A stretch of DNA of 64,000 nucleotides, from positions 248,001 to 312,000 of the forward strand of contig NZ_BDCG01000018.1 of the NCBI RefSeq assembly GCF_001613385.1, written 5' to 3'. Made by a program: the position numbers and the translations under genes. The stretch is from Nocardia flavorosea NBRC 108225 (lineage in GTDB: Bacteria > Actinomycetota > Actinomycetes > Mycobacteriales > Mycobacteriaceae). The notes under the pieces are model-generated. The model saw only the letters and a program-made list of their open reading frames with translations, had not been told where the DNA came from and searched no databases. Shown here in pieces: positions 1 to 7,662 of this stretch; within the stretch, counting starts at the first letter, position 1, and each line of letters begins with the position of its first letter.

Positions 1-896
1 AGGATCTGGAATTCGCCCTGAATCTGGGCGTGGATTTCATCGCCCTCTCGTTCGTCCGCTCACCGTCGGATATCGAGCTCGTCCACGACGTGATGGACCG
101 GGTGGGCCGGCGGGTCCCGGTGATCGGCAAACTGGAGAAGCCCGAGGCGATCGACAACCTCGAGGCCGTGGTCCTGGCCTTCGACGCGGTGATGGTGGCC
201 CGCGGCGACCTCGGTGTCGAATTGCCGCTCGAGCAGGTACCGATCGTGCAGAAGCGTGCCATCCAGATGGCGCGCGAGAACGCGAAACCGGTGATCGTGG
301 CGACCCAGATGCTCGAATCCATGATCGAGAACTCGCGTCCTACCCGTGCCGAGGCCTCCGATGTGGCCAATGCGGTGCTCGACGGCGCCGACGCGGTGAT
401 GCTGTCCGGTGAGACCTCGGTCGGGAAGTATCCGATCGAGACCGTGCGCACCATGGCGCGCATCGTGCACGCGGTGGAAACCGAATCCACCAATGTGCCG
501 CCCCTGACGCATACACCGCGCACCAAACGCGGTGTCATCTCGTATGCCGCCCGCGATATCGGGGAACGGCTCAACGCCAAGGCGCTGGTGGCGTTTACCC
601 AGTCCGGCGATACGGTGCGCCGCCTGGCCCGCCTGCACACCCCGATCCCGCTGCTGGCGTTCACCCCCCTTCCGGAGGTGCGCAGCCAGCTGGCGCTCAC
701 CTGGGGCACCGAAACCTTCATCGTGCCCACCGTGGACAGCACGGACGCGATGATCAAACAGGTCGATCAGGCGCTGCTGAGCATGAACCGCTACGCCAAG
801 GGCGACCTCGTGGTCATCGTGGCGGGCTCCCCACCGGGTACCGTCGGGTCCACGAACCTGATCCACGTGCACCGTATCGGCGAGGAGGACCACTGA
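1..896 (+). CDS. pyk: Pyruvate kinase, C-terminal part (5' end outside window)
   Basis: Glycolytic enzyme converting phosphoenolpyruvate and ADP to pyruvate and ATP in the cytoplasm. The frame is open from base 3 and lacks its N-terminus, so about 298 of the usual ~470 residues are present. Visible motifs are the catalytic lysine segment VIGKLEKPEA, the metal/substrate segment MVARGDLGVELPLEQ, ATQMLESM and the ADAVMLSGETSVGKYP segment, followed by the C-terminal regulatory domain. The stop TGA at 894-896 overlaps an ATG (TGATG), and tesB begins 26 bases downstream, so the two are probably co-transcribed. Adjacent pyk-tesB is the order remembered from M. tuberculosis. Confidence 0.95.
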   Translation, partial: DLEFALNLGVDFIALSFVRSPSDIELVHDVMDRVGRRVPVIGKLEKPEAIDNLEAVVLAFDAVMVARGDLGVELPLEQVPIVQKRAIQMARENAKPVIVATQMLESMIENSRPTRAEASDVANAVLDGADAVMLSGETSVGKYPIETVRTMARIVHAVETESTNVPPLTHTPRTKRGVISYAARDIGERLNAKALVAFTQSGDTVRRLARLHTPIPLLAFTPLPEVRSQLALTWGTETFIVPTVDSTDAMIKQVDQALLSMNRYAKGDLVVIVAGSPPGTVGSTNLIHVHRIGEEDH

Positions 897-925
897 TGCC
901 GAGCAACCCCGGAGCCGCCCGGTGA
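896..925 (+). other. Nine-codon micro-ORF bridging pyk and tesB
   Basis: An ATG at 896 overlaps the pyk stop (TGATG). It opens nine codons that end in a TGA at 923-925, which itself overlaps the GTG start of tesB at 922. The geometry would let ribosomes pass from pyk to tesB by termination-reinitiation. No family is recognisable at this length, and it may simply be spacer that happens to be open. Confidence 0.25.
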
Positions 926-1815
926 GCGCGCCCGTCGACGAGACCGTCACCGACCGGCACCGCGATCTCGACACTCTGCTCGAGCTGCTGGACCTGGAGG
1001 AGGTGTCCGAGGATGTGTTCCGCGGGCACCATCCGGAGAAGGTCGCCAGCCGCACCTTCGGCGGGCAGCTGGTCTCCCAGGCGGTGATCGCTGCCGGCCG
1101 CACGGCCGGAAATCGGCCGATCCACGTGCTCAACGCGCATTTCGTGCGGGGCGGCGATGTGAAGAAACCCATAGATTTCCACGTCGAACGGCATCGTGAC
1201 GGCCGTGCGTTCGCGAACCGCACCGTCACCGCGGTCCAGGACGGTCAGGAACTGTTCGTCATGCTGGCCTCCTTCCAGGAGTGGGGCAAAGGGCTCGAGC
1301 ACGCGCACGAACGGCCGGAAGTCCCGGATCCGGAGACGCTGCCGCGGGTCCAGGAGAGTTTCGCCGGGTTCGAGGACAAGCTGGAGATGTTCGTCAACGC
1401 TCCGCACCCGATCGATATGCGCTACACCAACGATCCGGCCTGGATCCTCAAGGGCACCGGCGAGAAGCTGAACCACAACCGCGTGTGGATGCGCGCCGAC
1501 GGCACCCTGCCCGACGATCCGCTCATCCACGTGGCCGCGCTGAGCTACTCCTCCGACACCACGGTGCTGGATTCGATCATCACCACGCACGGCCTGTCGT
1601 GGGGTCTGGACCGGATCGTCGCCGCCACGGTGAACCATTCCATCTGGTTCCACCGGCCGTTCCGGTTCGACGAATGGGCGCTGTACGCCACCGAGTCCCC
1701 CGTGGCCGCAGGCTCACGGGGGCTGGCGACCGGGCGTTTCTACTCGCGGTCGGGCGATCTGCTGGCCACCACCGTGCAGGAAGGCGTTATCCGCCATTTC
1801 CCGGCGCGGCGTTGA
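922..1815 (+). CDS. tesB: Acyl-CoA thioesterase II
   Basis: Hydrolyses medium- to long-chain acyl-CoA to free fatty acid and CoA. The 297-residue protein is the normal TesB length, with two hotdog domains. The N-terminal half carries FRGHHPEKVASRTFGGQ and the HVLNAHFVRGGD strand. The C-terminal half carries YSSDTTVLDSIITTHG, with the likely catalytic Asp, and ATTVQEGVIR, with the catalytic Gln. The GTG start at 922 is preceded by GGAGC at 911-915. It lies 26 bases after pyk with a micro-ORF between. A hairpin at 1823-1844 closes the unit. Confidence 0.92.
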   Translation: MSAPVDETVTDRHRDLDTLLELLDLEEVSEDVFRGHHPEKVASRTFGGQLVSQAVIAAGRTAGNRPIHVLNAHFVRGGDVKKPIDFHVERHRDGRAFANRTVTAVQDGQELFVMLASFQEWGKGLEHAHERPEVPDPETLPRVQESFAGFEDKLEMFVNAPHPIDMRYTNDPAWILKGTGEKLNHNRVWMRADGTLPDDPLIHVAALSYSSDTTVLDSIITTHGLSWGLDRIVAATVNHSIWFHRPFRFDEWALYATESPVAAGSRGLATGRFYSRSGDLLATTVQEGVIRHFPARR

Positions 1816-1822
1816 CCGCCCG

Positions 1823-1844
1823 CCGAGCGGTCAGAGCCGCTCGG
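1823..1844. terminator. Convergent hairpin after tesB
   Basis: CCGAGCGG at 1823-1830 pairs with CCGCTCGG at 1837-1844 across a six-base loop. There is no T-tract. It lies between the 3' ends of tesB and the opposing gene at 1831-2238 and overlaps the last codons of the latter, so it could serve both directions. Confidence 0.5.
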
Positions 1845-2238
1845 CCGGTAGCGGCTCGAGATCGACATCGGTGCGCTGTTCGGCACTGAGCGTGAACGGT
1901 GCCCCGGGGCCGAGTTCGTCCAAGCCCCGCAGCAGGCGGTGCTCCAGCGCATCGATATAGCCGTCGGTCAGTTCGGCCGGATCGCCGGCCAGGCTCAGCG
2001 CGATCTCGAACGTCGCATGCCCGCAGGGTTCCGCGCCGGGATTCCCGGCGCGCCAGCGGCTGTCGAATTCCCGGTGCCGCGAATCGTCCTCGGCGACGGG
2101 CAGTGTGCACCGCCAGGCGCAGACCTCACCGTCATCGAGGTGTTCGGCCAGATCGGTGCGCACGGACTCGACGAGTCTGTCCAGGGTTTCCGGTGTCACA
2201 TACACATGAAGCGAAACATCCGAAATGCGTTTCGGCAT
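1831..2238 (-). CDS. Conserved hypothetical protein, 135 aa
   Basis: Function not recognised. The product is a small acidic soluble protein with no signal peptide or membrane segment. An N-terminal strand-rich stretch (SLHVYVTPETLDRL) is followed by helices rich in Glu, Asp and Leu. The wording around 'HVYVTPETLDRLVESV' suggests an alpha/beta fold, but I cannot assign a family. The ATG start at 2238 has an AGGA Shine-Dalgarno six bases upstream. It is convergent with tesB and stands alone. Confidence 0.7.
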   Translation of the reverse strand: MPKRISDVSLHVYVTPETLDRLVESVRTDLAEHLDDGEVCAWRCTLPVAEDDSRHREFDSRWRAGNPGAEPCGHATFEIALSLAGDPAELTDGYIDALEHRLLRGLDELGPGAPFTLSAEQRTDVDLEPLPAERL

Positions 2239-2378
2239 GCGCGATTCCTGTCGTGTGTCGAACCTGCAACGGGATGGGATTCTCGGTGTTCCGGAGCGCG
2301 AGTGTAGTGGGCGCGGCCGGGAAAGTCAGACTCCGAGTCGCCATCGTTGTCGATTTCCGATATCGGCGGCGTCCGTAT

Positions 2379-3002
2379 TCACGCGTACCAGCCGGTGTGC
2401 TGGGCGGCGACCAGCGGCGACCACCGCGCCGCCGGTCCAGGCTGCACCACCAGCGGCGGCCGTCCCCAGTGCCGCTCGGCCGGTGTACTCACCGGCGCCA
2501 GCGCCACCAGCAACGGCACAAGCGCTTCCGCGATCGTGTCCCCGACCTCGCAATATGCCTGTGCCGAAAGTCCGACCGGATCGCCGATGTTCTCCCGCCC
2601 CACCAGCGACAGGTTGTGCCGGCTGCGGTGCAGTCCGGCCACGCTGCGTGCCCCGGTGACCCGCGCGATCCGATACGCCTCCAGCAACGTGAACGTCCGC
2701 GGCCCCGCTGCCCCCATTTCCGCAACTTCATCCCGGATGTTCTCAGTCATGGTGAGAACGAGATCCGCCCGATCGATATGCTCGGCTTTGAGTTTGCGGG
2801 CCCGGAAGTCACTCGGATCCCCGCCCAAGCCGGTGATGGCCTCGGCAGCCCGCGGTTCCACCGGAAAACCCACCAGGGCCCGTGTCCCGGCGCTCTCGGC
2901 GGTGATCCCGGTCAGCCGGTATTCGACCGCGATGGAACGGGTGAGTCGTTCGGCGATCACCGACCGGCACACATTGCCATTGCAGACGAACAGGATGTGC
3001 AT
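2379..3002 (-). CDS. Low-molecular-weight protein-tyrosine phosphatase
   Basis: Hydrolyses phosphotyrosine on proteins through a cysteinyl-phosphate intermediate. The P-loop is at the extreme N-terminus (FVCNGNVCRS), giving C-X5-R with nucleophile Cys7 and Arg13. A DP pair in GDPVGLSAQAY about residue 140 is the likely general acid. At 207 residues it is longer than the ~155-residue core family; the extra ~45 residues form a Pro/Trp-containing C-terminal tail. It is related to the PtpA/Wzb family, but it lies alone, so neither a capsule role nor a secreted virulence role is indicated by neighbours. Confidence 0.85.
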   Translation of the reverse strand: MHILFVCNGNVCRSVIAERLTRSIAVEYRLTGITAESAGTRALVGFPVEPRAAEAITGLGGDPSDFRARKLKAEHIDRADLVLTMTENIRDEVAEMGAAGPRTFTLLEAYRIARVTGARSVAGLHRSRHNLSLVGRENIGDPVGLSAQAYCEVGDTIAEALVPLLVALAPVSTPAERHWGRPPLVVQPGPAARWSPLVAAQHTGWYA

Positions 3003-3054
3003 GTGGCTACGGTAAGACGCCCGCGACCTGCGCAGAACCGGTGTTCGCTCGATA

Positions 3055-4095
3055 TCACATCATCCGGCCGGTGAATTCATCTCCGCTTAGCACGTTGTTT
3101 TTCTGTGGCTCCGGCTCGATACCAGATCGCCGGCGGAGATGGGCAGGTTCCTCCTCTGAGCGGAGGCCGACGAGCCGCTTCGAGTCGTTCCAGAGCGTGC
3201 GGGCGCGCTCCTCATCGTAGGAAACCTTCGACGATTGCCTCCGCCGCAGCTTTCCCTCCCGTGCTTGAAAGTACTTACCGGATACCGTGGCGTAGCGCTT
3301 GTCGACCGCGAGATCGGCCAGCGCGGCACCGGAGAACGCGACCGTCGATGTCGTGACGCCGATATATGTGGATATCGATTGCATCAGGGAACTCGCTGCC
3401 AGCCATTGCACCGCTTTCGGCATATTCCGCAAGAAGCCTGTCTCGGGAACCGATCCGGGGTCGTAGGCGAGGGAGGCGATCGCGCTGCCGGCGCGGTCGA
3501 GGCGGCGGGCGAGTTCGTAGGCGTACATGACCGTGCAGAGTTTCGAGGTCGAATAGCGTTTGCCGGCCGGTAAGGGTTTCGCCCCGCTCAGCCCGTCGTT
3601 GGCCAGCTCGACGGCCCTCGGTTCGACGGCGGCGCCGACGAGCTTGCCGTCCATGGTGTCTGGATCGTGCGTACCGCTCGCGGTGAACACGACACGACCG
3701 TCCGCGGATATCGCCGGAAGCAGGAGTTCGACCAGAAGGAAATGGCCGAGGCAGTTCGTCGCGAACGTCAGTTCGTAGCCGTCCGGGCTGTATTTCTCCT
3801 TGCCGTCGAACCGGCCACCGGCGTTGCAGATCAGTGCCTGCAGCGGTGCGGCCGCACCGCGTTCGATCAGCGAACCGTACGTGGCAGCCGCGGTACGCAC
3901 CGAGGCGAGAGACGAGGTGTCCAGTTCGACCGTCACCACGTCGATATCGTGCACCGTGCGCAGTTCTTCGGCGACTGCCTGCATTCGTTGCGGGCTTCGG
4001 CCGGCGAGTACGAGGTCGACTCCCCGGGCAGCGAGCTGCCTGGAGCATTCGAGCCCGATGCCGGAATGACCGCCGGTGATGAAAACTGTTGCCAT
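3055..4095 (-). CDS. Short-chain dehydrogenase/reductase (protochlorophyllide-reductase-like subgroup)
   Basis: NAD(P)-dependent oxidoreductase of unknown substrate. The Rossmann glycine motif TGGHSGIG is at residues 7-14, NAG at 91-93, the catalytic serine near 140 (FTASG), and YSTSK at 181-185 supplies Tyr181 and Lys185. At 346 residues it is longer than classical SDRs. An inserted helix and a C-terminal tail are typical of the light-dependent protochlorophyllide-reductase-like subgroup. The ATG at 4095 is preceded by CAAGGAG (4101-4107). It lies 41 bases after the M24 gene on the same strand, so the two are likely one operon, divergent from an XRE regulator. Confidence 0.88.
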   Translation of the reverse strand: MATVFITGGHSGIGLECSRQLAARGVDLVLAGRSPQRMQAVAEELRTVHDIDVVTVELDTSSLASVRTAAATYGSLIERGAAAPLQALICNAGGRFDGKEKYSPDGYELTFATNCLGHFLLVELLLPAISADGRVVFTASGTHDPDTMDGKLVGAAVEPRAVELANDGLSGAKPLPAGKRYSTSKLCTVMYAYELARRLDRAGSAIASLAYDPGSVPETGFLRNMPKAVQWLAASSLMQSISTYIGVTTSTVAFSGAALADLAVDKRYATVSGKYFQAREGKLRRRQSSKVSYDEERARTLWNDSKRLVGLRSEEEPAHLRRRSGIEPEPQKNNVLSGDEFTGRMM

Positions 4096-4136
4096 ACTTG
4101 CTCCTTGACTGGGATTCGCCGATAACACCGCAGCGG

Positions 4137-5426
4137 CTATGCCGATAGGGCCGAGTTGTCGCCTCGGGCGCGCAGAATCTGCGCCGTGTACGGATTGAGT
4201 TCGATCGGGTCGGGGTCGCCGACGATCACGGTGCCTCCGAGGTAGGCCAGGTGCCGGCCGAAGACGTAGTTGGGCTCCATGGCGAAGGTCATGCCGGGCA
4301 CGAGTTCGAGGTCGGCACCGATCGTGGGGTGGTCGGGCTCGGGTGGGTAGGCTTCGGCGCCGGGAATCCACTGCCCGGCGTCGGCGGGGAAGCCGCTCAG
4401 CGCGATCGCCGGGTTGAGCGCGTGCACGGACGGCCCGAACTCCCAGCCGCCGGCAGGGTCCAGTACCTCCCGCATAGCAGCGACGACGTCGCCGAACGTC
4501 CGCCCCGGGCGCAGCGACCGCAGGCCCGCGTCATACGTCGCGCGGGCAACCTCGGCGGCACGCAGCAGATCCGGATGCGGCTCGCCGACCGTGATCGTGG
4601 CCTGGTGCTGCGTATGACGTCCGCCCAGGTTGGCGAAAACCTCCGCCGAGACGACATCACCGTCGGCCAGGACGCGGGGCGCCTGCGGACGGTAGCTCCA
4701 CGGCGGCACGGCCCGGGCCAAAGGGGCGGGACCGGAGTAGAGATGCATTGCCGCCGGAGTGGTGCCCCGCGCGTAACCTGCAGCCATTCCTGCTGCGTAG
4801 ACCTCGCTCTCCGAGACACCGGCGGCCGCGGTGGCGACCATGGCGGCCACCATGGCGTCTCCGATGCTCCCCGCGCGGCGTACGACGGCGATCTCTTCGC
4901 TGCTCAGCGGCATGATCAGACGGGACAGCGGCCGGGCGACGGGGACGAATTCCGCGTCGGGGAACGTGTCGAGGATGGTGTTCCACTGCCGGTAGGGCAC
5001 GAGCCCCTCGGGATGCCACGGCGGATACGGCTCCAGGCCTACGACGCCGATTGTTGCCGTCGACAGTCCCAATGCGGTGAGCGTCTCGGCAATTGCCGCC
5101 GAGTCGCGAGACACCCGGATGTTATCGGGTGTGATCCAGGGGATGTCGCCGCGGCGAATGCCCTCGAGATAGTCCCGCCAGAACATCTCCATCGGCAACA
5201 GTGACAGCGGGTCGCCGTCGCGGGTAAAGACGACCGTCGTCCCCGCCCTGGCGTTGGTGAACCAGGTATCGAAGGCGAACGGCGCGGGACCGGCATCTTC
5301 GTGCTCACCGAAAACCAGCAGTGCGTCCAGCCCTTCACGCTGCATGAATTCGCGCGTCAGGCGCCAGCGGCGGTCACGCTCGGCGGTGGAGTAGCCAGGT
5401 ATTTCTGCGTTGTCTCCGCGGTTCAT
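4137..5426 (-). CDS. Creatinase/prolidase-fold (M24 family) protein with altered metal site
   Basis: Pita-bread fold protein of 429 residues with an N-terminal creatinase-type domain (about 15-165) and a C-terminal M24 domain (about 175-415). In metallo-M24 enzymes five ligands (Asp, Asp, His, Glu, Glu) bind two metals. Here the first two positions read Glu262 (VVSAEVF) and His274 (RHTQHQAT), His335 and Glu384 (FAMEPN) are present, and the last Glu is not evident in HLAYLGGTV. It is therefore more likely a creatinase-like hydrolase than an X-Pro aminopeptidase. The start at 5426 follows a CCGAGGAGAAC ribosome-binding site; longer upstream starts lack one. Probably co-transcribed with the SDR. 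Confidence 0.8.
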   Translation of the reverse strand: MNRGDNAEIPGYSTAERDRRWRLTREFMQREGLDALLVFGEHEDAGPAPFAFDTWFTNARAGTTVVFTRDGDPLSLLPMEMFWRDYLEGIRRGDIPWITPDNIRVSRDSAAIAETLTALGLSTATIGVVGLEPYPPWHPEGLVPYRQWNTILDTFPDAEFVPVARPLSRLIMPLSSEEIAVVRRAGSIGDAMVAAMVATAAAGVSESEVYAAGMAAGYARGTTPAAMHLYSGPAPLARAVPPWSYRPQAPRVLADGDVVSAEVFANLGGRHTQHQATITVGEPHPDLLRAAEVARATYDAGLRSLRPGRTFGDVVAAMREVLDPAGGWEFGPSVHALNPAIALSGFPADAGQWIPGAEAYPPEPDHPTIGADLELVPGMTFAMEPNYVFGRHLAYLGGTVIVGDPDPIELNPYTAQILRARGDNSALSA

Positions 5427-5621
5427 ATCGTTCTCCTCGGGGCTCGAACAGGTGTGGATGCCAGGAACTGCCCCGTACGCGTAATCGGGCGCGGATTCGG
5501 TGTGCTCGTGACCGGCACCTGTCACCACGATGGCCCGGTAGCGGTAGGTGATCCAGAGACTTCCGAAGCTAGGAGTGGCGGTACCAGGACAGCGAGCATC
5601 CGGCCGGGGAAACTCGAGGAC
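5427..5621. promoter_or_regulatory. Divergent intergenic region between the M24/SDR operon and XRE regulator
   Basis: A 195-base divergent spacer that must hold promoters for both directions. A GGTACC palindrome lies at 5580-5585, shortly before the regulator start, with a TAGGAG stretch at 5570-5575. Both are plausible operator or -10 material. Local autoregulation by the XRE protein is an inference from gene arrangement only. Confidence 0.4.
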
Positions 5622-6464
5622 ATGGATCGCGCCGAACTCGCCAATGTCCTGAGAGCCGCGCGGGCACGTATCGCGCCCGAAGAGGTGGGGCTTGTGGCAG
5701 GCCCCAGGAGACGGGTTGCGGGTCTGCGACGTGAAGAGGTCGCGCAACTCGCCGGGCTCAGCGTCGACTATGTGGTGCGCCTCGAACAGGGGCGCGCGCC
5801 GCGCCCATCGATCCAGGTGCTCGCGGCGCTGACCAGGGCATTACGGTTCGACCGCGACGGACGCGATCAGGTCTTCCGGCTCGCCGGGAGCGCCCCGCCG
5901 CTGGCGGGTCGGGTCGAGATGTCGTTGCGGCCGAGTGTGCTGCGGTTGCTACAGCGTATGACCGACCTGCCCGCGCTCGTGCTGTCGGCAAAAGGTGATG
6001 TACTGGTGCAGAATTCGATGGCCCGCGCTCTCTTGGGCGAACTCGCCGACCGGCCGGAGGGACAACGCAACCTGTTCCGGCAGCGGTTCCTCGGCACCGG
6101 CGAAACTCGCGTGGTGCTCGATCCGGAGGAAGCGGAATCGACCGAGCGGCAGGCAGTCGGATCGCTCCGCACCGCGCTCTCGCGCTACCCCGACGACCCC
6201 CAGCTGCGTGAAATGATCGACGAGCTGATGGCCCGCAGCCCGCGATTCCACCGGCTGTGGCAGGAAGGAAACTCCACGACGTGGCGGTCGATGCACAAGA
6301 CCGTCGAGCACCCGGATTTCGGGCGGCTCGTCTTGGACTGCGACACTCTGCTGCTGCCCGATACCGACCAGTCGATGATCGTCTACTCCGCCGCGGCCGC
6401 CACCCGCGAAGCCTCGGCACTCGACCTGATGCGCGTAACGGGCACCGAGCGGATGACCACCTGA
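5622..6464 (+). CDS. XRE-family transcriptional regulator with MmyB-like ligand-binding domain
   Basis: DNA-binding regulator of 280 residues. A Cro/C1-type helix-turn-helix occupies about residues 10-75, with the typical segments RREEVAQLAGLSVDYVVRLEQG and PSIQVLAALTRAL. The remaining ~200 residues match the PAS-like MmyB ligand-binding domain often fused to such HTHs in actinobacteria (PALVLSAKGDVLVQNSMA; the HRLWQEG segment; HPDFGRLVLDCDTLLLP). Regulators of this class commonly sit divergent from an SDR gene that they control, as here. The ATG at 5622 has GAGGA immediately upstream with unusually tight spacing, so the start is moderately uncertain. Confidence 0.9.
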   Translation: MDRAELANVLRAARARIAPEEVGLVAGPRRRVAGLRREEVAQLAGLSVDYVVRLEQGRAPRPSIQVLAALTRALRFDRDGRDQVFRLAGSAPPLAGRVEMSLRPSVLRLLQRMTDLPALVLSAKGDVLVQNSMARALLGELADRPEGQRNLFRQRFLGTGETRVVLDPEEAESTERQAVGSLRTALSRYPDDPQLREMIDELMARSPRFHRLWQEGNSTTWRSMHKTVEHPDFGRLVLDCDTLLLPDTDQSMIVYSAAAATREASALDLMRVTGTERMTT

Positions 6465-6551
6465 CCCCGTCTCATGCGGGATCTCCCGAAACCGGACGCT
6501 CGCTTGTGCTGTGCGAAGAAAATGGGCGGTGGCGCACCACCCGCCCGACCT

Positions 6552-6638
6552 TGGTGCCGAGTGTGGGACTCGAACCCACACGTCCTTTCGGACAACGGTT
6601 TTTGAGACCGTCGCGTCTGCCAGTTCCGCCAACTCGGC
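6552..6638 (-). tRNA. tRNA-Leu, anticodon CAA
   Basis: Read on the minus strand, the acceptor GCCGAGT at the 5' end pairs with ACTCGGC at the 3' end. The anticodon loop is CTCAAAA (anticodon CAA, reading UUG). A long class II variable arm (TGTCCGAAAGGACG) is followed by the T-arm GTGGGTTCGAGTCCCAC. The CCA end appears to be encoded. Total 87 bases. Confidence 0.95.
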
Positions 6639-6858
6639 GCACCGGGTGCAAATGATAGCCCGAGCCGGCCGAATCGCCGAATTCCGGGTGGGTTGCCGGG
6701 GGAGGAAGGGTGGTAAGCAGGGTAAATGCAGCGGCGTTCCTGGTGAACGGTAGTCTCTACACCACCCGATCGCGTGACGGCGGATCGACGGCCGGGCATC
6801 GGTGTCGATCCGCCGTTCGCGATATCGGGACGAGGCATCGGAACCAGAGGGGTCGTTT

Positions 6859-7455
6859 ATGGGCACTAGTGCAGACGCCGGGGCGAAACGTGTGGTTGTC
6901 GCCGAGGACGAGGCGTTGATCCGGATGGATCTGGTGGAGATGCTGACCGAAGAGGGCTACCGGGTCGTCGGGGAAGCCGGTGACGGGCAGCAGGCCGTCG
7001 ACCTCGCGGTGGAGCACCGGCCCGATCTCGTGATCATGGATGTGAAGATGCCGCGCCGCGACGGGATCGATGCGGCAGCCGAGATCGCGTCGAAACGGGT
7101 TGCGCCCGTGGTGATTCTGACGGCGTTCAGCCAGCGGGACCTGGTCGAGCGGGCCCGGGACGCCGGCGCCATGGCCTATCTCGTGAAACCCTTCACCAAA
7201 TCGGATCTGGTCCCGGCGATCGAGTTGGCGGCGAGCCGGTTCCACGAGATCACGGCGTTGGAGAGCGAGGTCGCCACCCTGGGGGAGCGGCTGGAGACCC
7301 GTAAGCTCGTCGAACGGGCCAAGGGGGTGCTGATGCAGACGCAGGGGTTGAGCGAACCGCAGGCGTTCAAGTGGATTCAACGCACCGCGATGGACCGCCG
7401 CACCACGATGAAGGCAGTGGCGGAGGTCGTGCTGGAGAACCTCGCACCGCAGTGA
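6859..7455 (+). CDS. pdtaR: ANTAR-domain response regulator PdtaR
   Basis: Response regulator of 198 residues. The receiver domain (about 10-125) has the acidic pair Glu16-Asp17, phospho-acceptor Asp61 in VIMDVKMPRRDG, Thr88 in LTAF and Lys110 in VKPF. A linking coiled coil leads to the C-terminal ANTAR RNA-binding domain (RKLVERAKGVLMQ; AFKWIQRTAMDRRTTM). ANTAR proteins bind paired hexaloop hairpins in nascent RNA and prevent termination. In mycobacteria PdtaR is activated by the histidine kinase PdtaS encoded elsewhere; no kinase is adjacent here either. The ATG is preceded by AGAGGGGT. A hairpin follows at 7461-7494. Confidence 0.95.
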   Translation: MGTSADAGAKRVVVAEDEALIRMDLVEMLTEEGYRVVGEAGDGQQAVDLAVEHRPDLVIMDVKMPRRDGIDAAAEIASKRVAPVVILTAFSQRDLVERARDAGAMAYLVKPFTKSDLVPAIELAASRFHEITALESEVATLGERLETRKLVERAKGVLMQTQGLSEPQAFKWIQRTAMDRRTTMKAVAEVVLENLAPQ

Positions 7456-7460
7456 GACGA

Positions 7461-7494
7461 CCCGCTCACCGGTGGTGCGTTACCGGCGAGCGGG
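7461..7494 (+). terminator. Terminator hairpin after pdtaR
   Basis: CCCGCTC at 7461-7467 pairs with GAGCGGG at 7488-7494, extended by an inner CCGG/CCGG pair. It is followed by a weak ATTTT stretch, consistent with an intrinsic terminator between pdtaR and the ABC operon. Confidence 0.6.
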
Positions 7495-7662
7495 ACGATT
7501 TTACCCGCTCGAAACAATACTCGGGCAAGAATCTGCGACGAGATCATCGCGATGATCCGAATGTCACGCGCGATCAACATACCGGAGTTATGTTTCTCAC
7601 AGGCCGGCGTAGTCGGCTACCCCGGTCCGGCCGGGGAATGATGAGGAACATAGGGGTAGATC

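Noticed and set aside
60..1229. 389-codon minus-strand ORF over pyk and tesB
   Set aside because: Antisense shadow of two certain genes in GC-rich DNA; composition is Arg/His/Gly-rich with no domain.
4096..4371. 92-codon N-terminal extension of the SDR
   Set aside because: Lies antiparallel-free but inside the M24 gene and is Arg-rich; ATG 4095 has CAAGGAG and the Rossmann motif follows at once.
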